The translations under genes were made by a program, and so were the position numbers. Shown here one piece after another: positions 53,761 through 64,000 of a DNA stretch of 64,000 nucleotides. The notes under the pieces are model-generated. The model saw only the letters and a list, made by a program, of their open reading frames with translations. It was not told where the DNA came from and searched no databases. This stretch comes from Tyto alba (lineage: Eukaryota > Chordata > Aves > Strigiformes > Tytonidae), in the NCBI RefSeq assembly GCF_018691265.1, contig NW_024881272.1, forward strand, positions 21,441,323 through 21,505,322, given 5' to 3'. Every line of letters begins with the position of its first letter. The first letter of the stretch is position 1.

Positions 53761-54022
53761 AGAAGATTTAAAACACTCCAGAAAGCAAATCCTTGCTTGA
53801 CTTGTCAAACTATACATACTTGTTTTACAATTTATCACAGCTGGTATTCCTGACCTGACTTCAGGCATTAGAAATCAAGAGCAGCTGTCTTCTTACCCTA
53901 GCATACTAGCACATAGAGGTATTTTGATATTTCTTTTGAAATGATATCTTATCTAAAAATATTAAGAAGCACCAATGTGTTTTGTCTTTTTTCCTTAACA
54001 TTTTAAATGCTGGATGTTTTGG

Positions 54023-54039
54023 TTTTTTTTTTTTTTTTT
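54023..54039. repeat. poly-T run (17)
   Basis: Seventeen T followed by CATCTCAG. Simple repeat with no element body recognised. Confidence 0.9.
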
Positions 54040-54359
54040 CATCTCAGGTAATTTGCTTTTCTATCCACACTATTTCTATCCCCTAAACTCCAGTGGTTTT
54101 AAATTAATTAAATTGGCATAAATACAAATTATATGTTACTCTCTATGTTATTATGCAAAATATATCAATGTTAATCTAAACAAAATGTGTGACAGCACAT
54201 TTCACATCAAAATGTTATAAGATACAGCCTCAACAAGTTTTGAAATACTTTAAACCTTGTGGATAGTTTCCTCTATTGGTAGAACTTTGTTTGAAGGCTA
54301 AAAATCACCCAACTGACAATTTGAATGATATCAAGGGCAATACAATTATTTTTATTTTA

Positions 54360-54545
54360 CTTAAGTATGTCTGCTGGAATGTTAACTGCCAGAGTAGCAA
54401 AAGGGGCTGCTAGTAATGAATGGTGCTGTTTTGTTTGCATTAGAATCAGTGGTCAAAGCTGGCCACCGAATGCATGACCTATAAACACCACAGGCACTAA
54501 GCCTCTTGTTAAACAAGAGCCTGAATTAACAGCTCCAGTAAGTAT
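54360..54545. promoter_or_regulatory. candidate regulatory element with a forkhead-like palindrome
   Basis: The perfect palindrome CTCTTGTTAAACAAGAG lies at 54503-54519, two 8-base arms around a single A. TTGTT and AACAA cores resemble paired SOX or forkhead half-sites. Nearby are TGCATTAGAATC, GGTCAAAGCTGGCC (nuclear-receptor-like half site) and a TGACCTATAAACACC segment. The composition is balanced and I see no repeat identity. Function is inferred from word density only. Confidence 0.25.
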
Positions 54546-55197
54546 TTTCATTTTCAGAGCAAGATAACACCATTATTAATCTACAGTTGTTTACAAGTAA
54601 ATATATCTATAAAAATATGTGCATAATGATATATGCTGCACTTTATGCTAAAATTTTTTAACTTGCCAGTCATTGCTATACCTCTTTTCTGAGGGTCAGA
54701 AATAAAAATATATGCACTAAACTTAGTAATCAATGGAAAATAATTTACCCTACATGTTCATTTGTTTTTTTCTGAGTTAAGAGCATAATTTTTGTTTCTT
54801 TTTTGATTTTTTTGCCCTTGACATCTGGGAAATAGGCATTACCTGCATGGTCAGGGGTCACATTTCTTAAATGCCTGATCCATCTTAGGCAACCGTGGAT
54901 TACAGCATCCTTCTGCTGCAGTTCTTCTCATTTCAAGCATTTCAAAGAACACCAAAACTCTGAGTCTGTGTTAAAGTGTATTCACAGAAAGTATGTATAC
55001 TCTCACTGTATTGCCTACCTGCTTGTAAATACTGATCATTAACTTCTTCTATTTTCCCATGATCTTGGGAACTATGTATTGAATCTGGAAGGTAGATGAC
55101 AGGCCTATAAGCTGCAGCAATCTAATTATAGGAGATATTAAAAAAGCAATTTAAAAAATATTGGTTTCCTTATTTCACTCTGCATCATGAACACTAT
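54546..55197. other. non-coding DNA, nothing specific seen
   Basis: AT-rich sequence leading up to the LTR. No gene or repeat was recognised apart from short T runs. The last five bases, ACTAT, are the likely target duplication of the LTR. Confidence 0.65.
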
Positions 55198-55313
55198 TGT
55201 CCTGGTGGGGTTTTTTGGTAGCAGGGGAGGGGGCTATAGGGATGGCCCCCTGTAAGAAGCTTCTCAAAGCTCCCTCAGCTCCAAGTCAGCTCCACCTCTG
55301 CTCAAAAACTGAG

Positions 55314-55349
55314 CCAATCAGCTGCGCGTCTGCAATAACGTATTTAAGA
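55314..55349 (+). promoter_or_regulatory. LTR core promoter elements (CCAAT and TATA-like)
   Basis: CCAAT at 55314-55318 and TATTTAAGA at 55341-55349 are spaced as in an RNA polymerase II promoter, so initiation would be expected about 25 to 30 bases after the TATA-like word. Whether it is active cannot be seen. Confidence 0.55.
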
Positions 55350-55358
55350 AGGGACGTG

Positions 55359-55391
55359 GTGAGGAGGAGTCGGACTTGTGAGGAGGAGTCG
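55359..55391 (+). repeat. 19-base period tandem repeat in the LTR leader
   Basis: GTGAGGAGGAGTCG occurs at 55359-55372 and again at 55378-55391, perfect over 14 bases. It lies just after the expected transcription start of the LTR. Confidence 0.85.
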
Positions 55392-55671
55392 CAGCAGCTG
55401 TGTGAACACCAAGGTCAGTGGAGGAACAAAGGAAGAAAGGAGGGGGGAGGTGTGCCAGAGCAGAGACCCCCCCTGTATCCTGTGGTGAGACGGCAGAGTG
55501 CCCCCCCACCTCCACCCATAAAGATCTACGGTGGAGCAGACATTGATTTATGGCCTGTGGCTTCTGCCTGAATGATCAAGGTTCTGTGCCCAAAAAAGGC
55601 TGTGGTCTTGTGGGAAAAGGTAGCCCCGCTGCTGTAGTTCAGCGCTGGGAGGATTTCAGCATGCGGGGGTG

Positions 55672-55807
55672 TCCCATGCCGGAGCAGCTCGGGAAGGGCT
55701 GCAGCCGTGGGAGGGACTCCAGTTGGAGAAAGTTGGTGTCCCACACTGGAGCAGTGTGGGGAACGCTGCAGCCTGTGGGAGGGACACACGTTGGAGAAAG
55801 TTTGTGG
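55672..55807 (+). repeat. 67-69-base tandem duplication inside the LTR
   Basis: Copy one (55672-55738) and copy two (55739-55807) share, in order, TCCCA, TGGAGCAG or CGGAGCAG, GGGAA, GCTGCAGCC, GTGGGAGGGAC and GTTGGAGAAAGTT. A degraded partial third unit follows near 55820-55845 (GAGAGGGGGACCACAGTGGA). The duplication falls in the transcribed half of the LTR. Confidence 0.8.
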
Positions 55808-56062
55808 AGGACTGTCTCCTGTGAGAGGGGGACCACAGTGGAGCAGGAGGAACAAGTTCCGGACACTCCCCTCACCGAAGATAAAGAAAGTGGCAGCGCT
55901 GACTGCACCCCCCATTCCCTGCCGATGTGTCACTAGGGGAGGAGGTAGAGATATCAGGAGCAGAACTGAGCCCGGGAAGAAGGGAGGGGTGGGGGGAAGG
56001 TGTTCTCAAGATGTGGCAATGCTTCTTACTGTCCTACTCTGTTATGTGTTGTTAGTGTCTGT

Positions 56063-56068
56063 AATAAA
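56063..56068 (+). terminator. LTR polyadenylation signal AATAAA
   Basis: AATAAA is followed within 15 bases by a T-rich stretch (CCTTTTTTCTTCCCC), the usual arrangement for 3' end formation. It marks the R/U5 side of the LTR. Confidence 0.65.
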
Positions 56069-56248
56069 TGTATGTTCCTTTTTTCTTCCCCTAACAAGTC
56101 TGCCTTTTGCTCCTGACCATAATGGGTGATCTGCCTCTCCTGGTACTATCTTGAATCCCAATCCTGGCTCTCTGTCCCTTCTCATTGCCGGAAGGGGGAG
56201 TGAGTGGCTGCGTGGTGGTTGGCTGCCGACCAGGCTCAAATCATGACA

Positions 56249-59230
56249 ACGATGTCTACAGCTCTGCCCCATTTTGTACATACAGTGATTTTTAAGTGAC
56301 ATTTTAAACATTAGTATCTCTTTGGCTAAGGCATTAAGATTTTAAGCAAAGGTTTTTTTAGTCATGTGAATGGTAAAACAGATAACATATATTACCAAAC
56401 CAGGTCTCTGTTCCAAAGTATGGGAGAGACTAAAAAAGCAACAAATAGATGAAAGATGTAGGAAAGAAACATCACGACCTAGGTGAAAACTTTTTTCAAC
56501 TCATCTGTCTGACTCTTTTTTCGCGTAATATGTATGGATATGGTGAAATCTTGACTTTTTTTTTTTTTTTTTTTTTTAAACCTGCAGTTACACATAGGAC
56601 ATATAGGAAGTCCCAGATAATTTAATAGGCTCTTATGTTGGTGCATGGGTCTAACCAAGGAGAAACACTTTCACATCCAGAACCATAATAACTATTGAGA
56701 GTTCCTTACAAACATAAACAATCATTTGTGTATCATTGAGAACTGTTTGTAAGCATCAAATTTTGCATAACAGTAGAAATATCAGGAGAAGCATAACATA
56801 ATGAAAATCAGAAACAATGACTACAAATGCTGTTAACATCATTCACTAATAATGTATTGACTTCAGTATAAATCTATACTAGCTACTTTTTTATTCTAGT
56901 TTACTCTTCGTAATGCTCTGATTACTATCAATTTCAATAACCTCCCATCGGAACATGACTAACATCTCCCATGCGTGTTTTGATCTTCCTCTTATTGTCA
57001 AGTGAGATTTGTGTATGCAGTATTGTATTGGGTGTGTGTGGCAAGGTTTTGGTAGTGGGGTGGGGAGGCTGCAGCAATGGTGTTCATGAGAAGAGGCAGA
57101 AGTTTACATTTTTAAAGCATTGTTCATTGAGAAATGCTTGTGGCTTTGGAGGCATTCACTATCCCCATTCACATAATATGAGCTCGAGTTCTTATAGGAT
57201 CTTCTGTGTTCAAATATGTATGATTACTTCAAATTCACCTGGTCAGGGAAAAAGTATAGGGAACTAGATGGCCAAATGCACATAAACAGCATAGTTCAAA
57301 AGTAATACTTAAGAGTTAAAAGAAGCCACCAAATAATTAGAAATCAACTAAGCTGTCCAGTAAAGAGAAATACTGAATTGTGTATTTTTACAAACCCAGC
57401 CTTCTTCATGACAACAATTAATTTCTTTCAGGTTACAGGTATTCAATAGAGATAATTTAAACATACTGACACCCCATTTCCACAAATAAGCCTCATTATG
57501 CGGACTGAATCTAGAATTCCAACATTAGGATATAATCACAAAAATACATATTGTATATATTTTATATATATATATATAAAAGATGTATAACATATAGAGA
57601 GAAGACATAGAATTTAACATAATGTGATATAATCAAACATTTCAGAAATTATGAGGCCTATCTTTGGCTTGGTACTTGAGTCAGTCTCCACAGTTATTTG
57701 TTTACACTGTTACTGTTTACTATTCACTCAAATCCAACAATTTATTGTTAGAGAAGCAGATAAAAAAATGTTTTTATATTTAATATTTAAGCCATATCCT
57801 TTATATCAAATTCTCCCTGACAACTCTGTTTTTTTAACAGAATTCTATCATGGAACAACCCTGTTATTTAGTGTGTAGTTTTACGAGCATCAGTGGTGCA
57901 TTTCCTATGGATACCCAGGAGAGAGGGAGTTTCAATTCCTCTTTTAAATTTTATAAGGAACTCTCCTACTACTACATAACTAATTACCCAGTGCAGTATT
58001 TCTTTAAAGTCAAATATTTTAGGATGGACTTACGTGAGATAAAAATCATACTTGCTGTTAAAATGTGAGGCATTATCAGAGAATCGCATATTTCACACTG
58101 TAGTGTTTAACTTCTAGAAATTCAAACTATAATGACAATAAAACTACATATTGTTTGGTACTGTTTTATTTTAGGACTGTGTGGTGTTATGGAAGTAGAA
58201 TTGGCAATACAGATAATAGCCCAAGTGGGTACAATCAGTATAAAGTTAATTTTTGACCAATTTTTGCTGTTCCAGCCTTGCATAAATAAAACATTTATTT
58301 TCTGTTTAGTGATTTCATTTAAATAACAATTGATTTAATTTCAGTTTACATAAATAAGGAACAAAAAGTTAATCCATGCAATAGAAAATTTAATTCTAAT
58401 GGAGATAATGAGGATTAGTGTGATTCAAATATTTAACTAAGTACAAGCATGACAATCAAAAACTATTCCCCATTAGTAGCTCAGAAATGGAACTCAGTGT
58501 CTCCATCCCTTCAACTTCTTGCTCCTATCTACTGTAAATACGTTTGTAACACAGATAATAGAGGACGAAGAAAGGCTGCTTCCTTGGTAAACTTGATTTT
58601 TTCAGCCCCCCTTTCAGTGCTATGCTCTTAGCCTGTTCTTCTGAATAGTCTGTTCTTTTTTTACATTGCTTTCCAGTCAGTGCGTAGCAGAGAGATGGCC
58701 ACTGGCTGGCAGAGCAGGAGGAAGAAATGACTCATTAGGTTTTTCCAAGGGAAAAAAAAAAATGCAGGACAATCCTGTAGAAATATTACATATTTAAAAA
58801 ACATAAATCTTGTCACTAACCACAATGTTGAAATTAAGTTTTGAATATACATCTGTACAGGCTGTGTTCTGAATAACTAGTAATAGAGTTTTAGCTCAGT
58901 TTCACCAGCTATATCTTTTCAAATGCAATCTTAAAATTAATGACTACAGCTTCAGAAATCTTCAAATACACAGTGTCAGTCTTTAAACAGAGAGCTCTGA
59001 GACATCAAATTAATGTTCCAAAATTGTTCTATAGACAAAAACAGCTTAAATGATACAAGCTTCCCTCAAAAGCAAACAAAAAAATCCTCTAATTTCATTT
59101 TTCTCATGATGTATTTCTTCTTTCATACAAACCTTTCATTTGGTACCCTAAGATTCAGGAACCTGCTGCTACTCCAGCAATTACTGACCTCAGTGCTGTT
59201 CATTTTCAGACAAGAAAGCTGCTGAGACAA
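56249..59230. other. AT-rich non-coding DNA, no gene seen
   Basis: The stretch starts with the right-hand target duplication ACGAT-like bases of the LTR. A run of 22 T lies at 56556-56577 and a TA repeat at 57563-57578. Forward frames of 60 to 98 codons (56971, 57651, 57850, 58132 and 58449) have no domain. Confidence 0.6.
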
Positions 59231-59510
59231 AATTTCCTGAAATGGTTGTCATGGGGATTAAAATAAATTATCATGCTGTAATCTGCACTCTGCTGTAGAT
59301 TACCAGTATTCCTAAATGAAGTTTTAGCATAAAGAGTTAATGTGAAGTTTTTCCACAAAATAATTTAGCTCTGTAAAAAATATTCAGCATATTGGGCTAT
59401 AAAATGGTTCCATCTCAGAGCAATGAGCTGGCCTATACTTTTTCATCAATATACTAGTTGGTAGCCAAAAAGTGAAGATGATACGTCATTTAAAAAGTTG
59501 CTTGTGCTTT
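59231..59510. promoter_or_regulatory. candidate regulatory element with three K50-homeodomain words
   Basis: GGATTA (59255-59260), TAATCT (59279-59284) and AGATTA (59297-59302) occur within 48 bases. These are the bicoid/OTX/PITX-type core in both orientations; the last two form an inverted pair, TGTAATCT and AGATTACC. An ATTATCATG word sits between them. The stretch to 59510 is free of repeats. The words are seen; binding and conservation are inferred. Confidence 0.28.
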
Positions 59511-61245
59511 AAAGAAAAACTGAGCTCCTCAACAGAGAAAAGAGTGGAGAATAGAGAAGAATTTGCTAAACATCATGGGTAGAAATAACTAGTCTGCTAA
59601 TAATTTATTTCCATTCTTACTGTACTACTATTTTCCATTCTTCCTTTGATCTTAATCCACATTTTTTTTAAAAGCTTTCATCTGATTTAGGCTCCGTGAA
59701 TTTGCGGATAAACCAAACTTACTTAGTTTTTCTCTTTTATACAAAATCTAGTGACCCATTGGGAGTTTAGCATTGCCTTCCTCAATTTGCCAGTGTCTCT
59801 TCCACTCAAAATGTCATGCCATGCAACATTTGTCTGCATTCTTCAGGAAAGCATGGAAAACATGTTCATGGTAATTCCCATCATCACCTGAAATTTAATT
59901 AGGAAGTGGAATGCAATCAGTGTTATTTATTCTTCACCATGTTTTTGCATTGGATGGTGGCTGTAAATGAAAAAAGAAAGCCAGCTATTAAGTGCAAGTG
60001 GTAATTACATCCTTCATACAAAGGAATCTATGATCATTTTGGTCCATAAAGATCTACTTTTATGGAAAAAAACTTTTATAGCAAATGAATGGTTGATCTT
60101 CACTAACTTTTATAACAAATGAATGGTTGATTAAAAAGGTGCCTGTTAGGAAATAATTTGAAATAAGCATTAGAGAGAATTAGGCCATGTACAATCAGTT
60201 CCTCACATAAATAATTCTATCTGCTTTAAAGTCCACAAGTATTTCTGAATCTGTTTTATTCAAAATTACAAAGTTCAGGTTTTTCTTTATAAGGGTTGAT
60301 GAAGCTGTATCTATGACTTACTGTATGAAGAGATTTTAAAACAAACAAATATTTTCACATTTAGTGAAAGATACTGATGAATCGCTTTGAAGTAGCTCAG
60401 AAACACTCGTAAAAATAAGCTATTACAGTCTAGAAAATAACAATTTGATTTAAAGGTCTGGTCAGGAGCTTGGTGAGAAACATTTCTTGTACAAAGAAGG
60501 GAAACTAGACTAGGAAGTTACATACACTCGTCACATTTGCAGTTTGGGTTTTGGGAAAAAGTGTAGTTATGCATCAGTTATTTGATTGTTAGCAGCAAAC
60601 AATAAAACATGAAAAAAACAGGAATGAAGTCTCTGTGTTTGACTTGTAGAGAAAACTCATCATAGTAAGTAAGACCACAAACACAAACTGAAAAGCTGCT
60701 GTATGTGTAACATTCCATTGTTGATGTGTAGCAAATAATAAATAATCATAAATAATCTGAAGATGCTCCTCAAGACAATATTACTGGTCAAACACCTTTG
60801 AGTGGCAAGTCTAAGTGTGACTGTTACATTTCTCTGAACTATAAGCAGGCAGTGAAATTGGAAACCTTTTAAAACCTCAGTTCTCATTACCCATCATCTT
60901 CATAATCAAGTTCATGAAAAGAAAACTGCTTAATACACTTAATTGTGTAAAACAGATAAACAAAACATGGAGTTGTTCTGTTTTGAATATGTTTTGAAGT
61001 GACACTGCCTCCTTAGGTTAAAAAATATCTCCCCCAACCACAATTTAATTCTGTTTTTATTCAGTCTTACGGTTCAAAGATTTAGGGCTGGTTGCTCTGT
61101 AAATAAAGCAGTCATCAGTGTGTCATGGTGGCAATGACAGAGAATGCTTTAATTACAAAGAAGTGGAAGGTAAGATTTAGATTATGACCCATGATTCATC
61201 AGTTTAGAAAAAGACCTTTATAATGAGGAGTAGAGGAACATGAGG
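59511..61245. other. AT-rich non-coding DNA, no gene seen
   Basis: Contains a recent local duplication (60071-60131, listed separately). The sequence at 59860-60010 is balanced and contains several TAATTA/GTAATTAC words. A 75-codon reverse frame at 60660 has no domain. Confidence 0.6.
60071..60131. repeat. 27-base duplication, period 34
   Basis: AACTTTTATAGCAAATGAAT plus GGTTGAT at 60071-60097 recurs at 60105-60131 with one change (G to A). This is a recent local tandem duplication. Confidence 0.9.
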
Positions 61246-61469
61246 AAAAAATATTTTAAATATTTTAATATAAGTATTATTATAATATTAATTGAATATT
61301 TAATATATATAAGTATGACATAAATACAATGTAGTATATTATATATTAGTTAACATATATAAATATATAACTAGTAATATATTTATTATATATAATTTAT
61401 ATATAAATTTAAATGTTTATGTATTTCATTATAATAGTAAATATTATATATTAAAAATTTTTAAAATAC
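61246..61469. repeat. nearly pure A+T low-complexity block
   Basis: About 220 bases with only scattered G or C, made of ATATTTAATA, TATATAAA and AATATTTTA words. It has the composition of a matrix-attachment or easily unwound region, but function is not shown. Confidence 0.85.
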
Positions 61470-62520
61470 CACACACTAGGTTATTTTTATTCTTTGTAAA
61501 GCATCATATTTTCCAACATTGTTTTAAATATAATTGGATATCCTTACATGAAGTTTTTTTCCTTAAAAATAAAATTAAATGTAAATGATCCACAAATCTA
61601 GAGATATATTTGCCTATACAATGTTTTCATATATGTGCTTCAAGAAAAAAATAATAATTTAGATGCATGTAATAAACATACAGATCCTCATCTATAAATC
61701 TGGAATGCATTATATCTGTGTGAGACATCATGTTTTTACACCTTCTTAAAATACGAAGTTTCAGAATAATCCTTTGATTACTAAATTCTTAAAATTAGAC
61801 TGCCATGTTTTTCATTGTATCATTTCTTTGGTTTAGCAATAGGCATGCATGATGGAGAAAAACATATATGTTAAGTCTTTTTATCTAACTTTCCATTTTT
61901 TTTATTCTTGATATTAATTAGTTTCTTCTTGATATTGATTATTAAATTTTATTTTTGATCATTTCCATTATGTCATCTATTTTAGATATCTAATAACTAT
62001 GTATCCAAGTTATAAAACTGGTACTAAACCTAAATGACTGTAGAGAGGGCTTGTAAGTACTACACAAACTTAAAAAACTAATGGTTTAAGTAGAAAAGAT
62101 AAAGTTTGAAATTTACATAGAGGTTTTTCTAAAAATAGAAGTATTTCACTGACATTGAAAATAAAATTAATTGACCAAATCTCTTAATTTATCACATTTG
62201 TCAGAGGAGATGAAGATGACTGTTCCTGGAATTCGTAATTCTGCTGTTATGTCATAAAAATCACCATGGGTAAATTTCCTTAACTTTACCTGATTATTGA
62301 CAGAAAATAACTCTCATCATGCTAAAAACTAACATGATGAGCACAATTCACCATTATACTGCTGAGAGAAATGTTATGTTTCTAGTTTCCTTGGTTTTTG
62401 TCCTCATCAACTGAGATAACAGAACAGGTCATTTAAAAAATTAGAATTATTGGTTAAGTTCTCATACATTAAATATTGGGGTATTCTGGATGAAACAGAG
62501 TAGTGATAAAGAAATCGCAT

Positions 62521-62550
62521 TGATTTATACTTAAGTGATTTATACTTAAA
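62521..62550. repeat. 15-base tandem duplication
   Basis: TGATTTATACTTAAG (62521-62535) is followed directly by TGATTTATACTTAAA (62536-62550), with one difference. Confidence 0.9.
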
Positions 62551-62580
62551 TATTTTAAAATATTTAATTTATAAAAAATT

Positions 62581-62619
62581 TAAAATACTATTATTTTAAA
62601 ATAATATAATAGTATTTTA
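62581..62619. repeat. perfect 14-base inverted repeat with 11-base loop
   Basis: TAAAATACTATTAT (62581-62594) and ATAATAGTATTTTA (62606-62619) are exact reverse complements. The structure could extrude a hairpin. It may be an AT-rich chance structure or a decayed small inverted-repeat element. Confidence 0.9.
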
Positions 62620-63205
62620 CTGAGTCTTTGAAGTGTTGTCACCTATCTGAAATTATAACACCATATCTGCCATGTATTTGCTTAGTAATCTGTATGTCTT
62701 GGTCTCCCAAATAGAAAAAAAGTCTTCAAACACTGTCTAAAGGGATAAATCCCTACCTAATAATAAGAAAAATATTCACATTTTTAAAAATATTTTATTT
62801 TTTTAATGTTTCCTTTAAAATTCTAATCACAAAAACATTGACAAGTATTTCATTAGTTATCTACACATATTGAAATACTAGGATTATTTTTTATTCTACA
62901 TTTGTTAGACGTGTTATTCATAATTATTTAAATAAAAAAATCCACTGAGTTACACTCTCCTTCACTGGGGTAGAACTTTGCAACTAAACCAATGGGGCAT
63001 AACTTCAGATTTACATGTAGAACTGTGACATGGAATATTAATTTTCTCAAACTTTACTGCATATGGGTTAACCAAGGTATAAGGTGCCCATAATATTCCT
63101 AATGGTTAGCAGTTCTTAGGAACAAAAAAAAAATATGTATTAAGGAAATTAGGGCTTTTTTCATTTCTGCACCTGATCAGTTTTCTGAAAATAATTGGGT
63201 GTAAA

Positions 63206-63276
63206 GACCTGATCTAAATTTTATTATATTTTGCACAGGTCTGGGTCAATGCAATTGGACTTTGGATCTAGTTCCC
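63206..63276. mobile_element. ancient palindromic MITE relic
   Basis: The left end GACCTGATCTAAATTTTATT and the right end CAATTGGACTTTGGATCTAG followed by TTCCC are degraded inverted copies: CTGATCTAAATTTTATT against CTAGATCCAAAGTCCAATT. The middle has GGGTCAATG. This fits a remembered amniote element with GGGCCTGATCCAAAG ends and a CATTGAAGTCAATGG core. It is non-coding. Confidence 0.5.
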
Positions 63277-64000
63277 ACATTTTAATATAAGGTCTACTCG
63301 TTTACAAAATGGTTATGAGAATTTAAGTACCATTACCCTTTGAAAACTTTCTTCTACTTCTGATTTAATCAATATTGATAATATATAGGTCCTGGTGATT
63401 TAAAAGTTCCAAGACTCCCTGAAAGTTAAAAATGTAAGCACATGTTAAATAAATCTATGTGGGTATTAGTGATACCATTAAAATGTTATGTTCATTATCT
63501 AAATGTCATCCTGGACATTGAAACTGTTCAGATAATTGACTGAAAGATAATTAAGGGATTTTGAATATAATTAATAAGTAGAAGGTCCCGACCCTACTAT
63601 GGATAAATAGGAATTGTTTTAAGGTAGCTGAAGACGTACTTTTAGATAAAAGTATTTCAGCAATTCTAAAATTATGCTGTTCTTCCTTACTATTGTTGTT
63701 TCATCGTTTTATCATTTATCCTTATAAAACAACTTTCTAATTGTTTAAAATATGGGTTTTTTGATTATTTTCTAATAATTTATTAATTTTGGCAACAAAA
63801 TTCTGAAATCATTCACTGTGAATTTAATTATTAGGTATTTATTTCTTTTTAGTAAGTGAGTTATATTAAGTTTAAAATTCACCAATCATCTAGTGTAGTC
63901 ACTTTTTTGAGTGTCATAGAAATTAGTTTCTAAATAGCAGTCATAATATTAATGCTTAAAGAGAAAAAAATCTATTTTATGCCATTACTATCATTATAGC
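63277..64000. other. AT-rich non-coding DNA to the window end
   Basis: No gene, RNA or repeat was recognised. The sequence is strongly AT-rich with short T and A runs. Confidence 0.65.

Larger units (their letters stand above)
55198..56248 (+). mobile_element. solo LTR of an avian endogenous retrovirus (ERVL-like)
   Basis: A 1051-base GC-rich block inside AT-rich DNA starts TGTCCTGG and ends CATGACA, the TG...CA ends of an LTR. In order it has a CCAAT box (55314-55318), a TATA-like TATTTAAGA (55341-55349), G-rich leader sequence and an AATAAA signal (56063-56068) followed by a T-rich stretch. The last part (GTGGTTGGCTGCCGACCAGG, then CTCAAATCATGACA) is wording I know from bird LTRs. The flanks ACTAT and ACGAT form a five-base target duplication with one mismatch, which fits ERVL-type integration. 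No gag, pol or env lies beside it, so it is a solo LTR left by recombination. The short frames inside (65 to 140 codons) are not viral genes. Confidence 0.85.
61470..63205. other. strongly AT-rich non-coding DNA
   Basis: No gene; no frame of 60 codons or more here. Small duplications at 61905-61941 (TTCTTGATATTAATTA and TTCTTGATATTGATTA, period 21) and 62521-62550 point to repeated slippage. Confidence 0.65.

Noticed and set aside
55197..56311. Seven overlapping frames of 65 to 140 codons on both strands
   Set aside because: All lie in or at the edge of the GC-rich solo LTR, where stop codons are rare on both strands. They overlap each other and show no domain; an LTR does not encode these.

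Overview
This window looks like intergenic or deep-intronic DNA from a bird chromosome. It is AT-rich (about two thirds A+T by eye) and very poor in coding sequence. The avian call rests on three things: a CR1 LINE 3' end at 27003-27215 with the family's usual terminal wording, a 1.05-kb solo LTR at 55198-56248 of avian ERV type, and many long A or T runs and A/C-rich tracts. No open frame over 175 codons exists. None of the short frames shows a recognisable domain, and no convincing exon, tRNA, rRNA or CRISPR array was seen.

Layout. 1-9260: unique AT-rich DNA with no gene. 9268-9300: relic of an old palindromic DNA element. 10200-10470: the best candidate conserved regulatory element, dense in homeodomain-type TAAT cores. 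12.6-22.1 kb: unique DNA with homopolymer runs and a second palindromic relic (14020-14081). 22168-22273: long TATC microsatellite. 23248-23306: another relic. 27003-27215: CR1 tail. 31.3-31.8 and 37.6-38.1 kb: two GC-richer islands holding the longest frames. 33.7, 39.9, 41.4, 52.5 and 63.2 kb: further ancient repeat relics. 46.4-46.6 kb: a possible decayed LINE endonuclease fragment. 55198-56248: solo LTR. 61246-61469: almost pure A+T block. 62521-62619: tandem duplication plus a perfect inverted repeat.

The window holds no gene system. If it has a function, it is most likely cis-regulatory. Several stretches (10.2-10.5, 20.7-20.9, 24.9-25.1, 53.5-53.8, 54.4-54.5 and 59.2-59.5 kb) have clustered transcription-factor-like words, balanced composition and no repeat identity, as gene-desert enhancers do. 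Conservation cannot be measured from one sequence, so these are hypotheses. The ancient repeat names and consensus wording come from memory, not from a database search.
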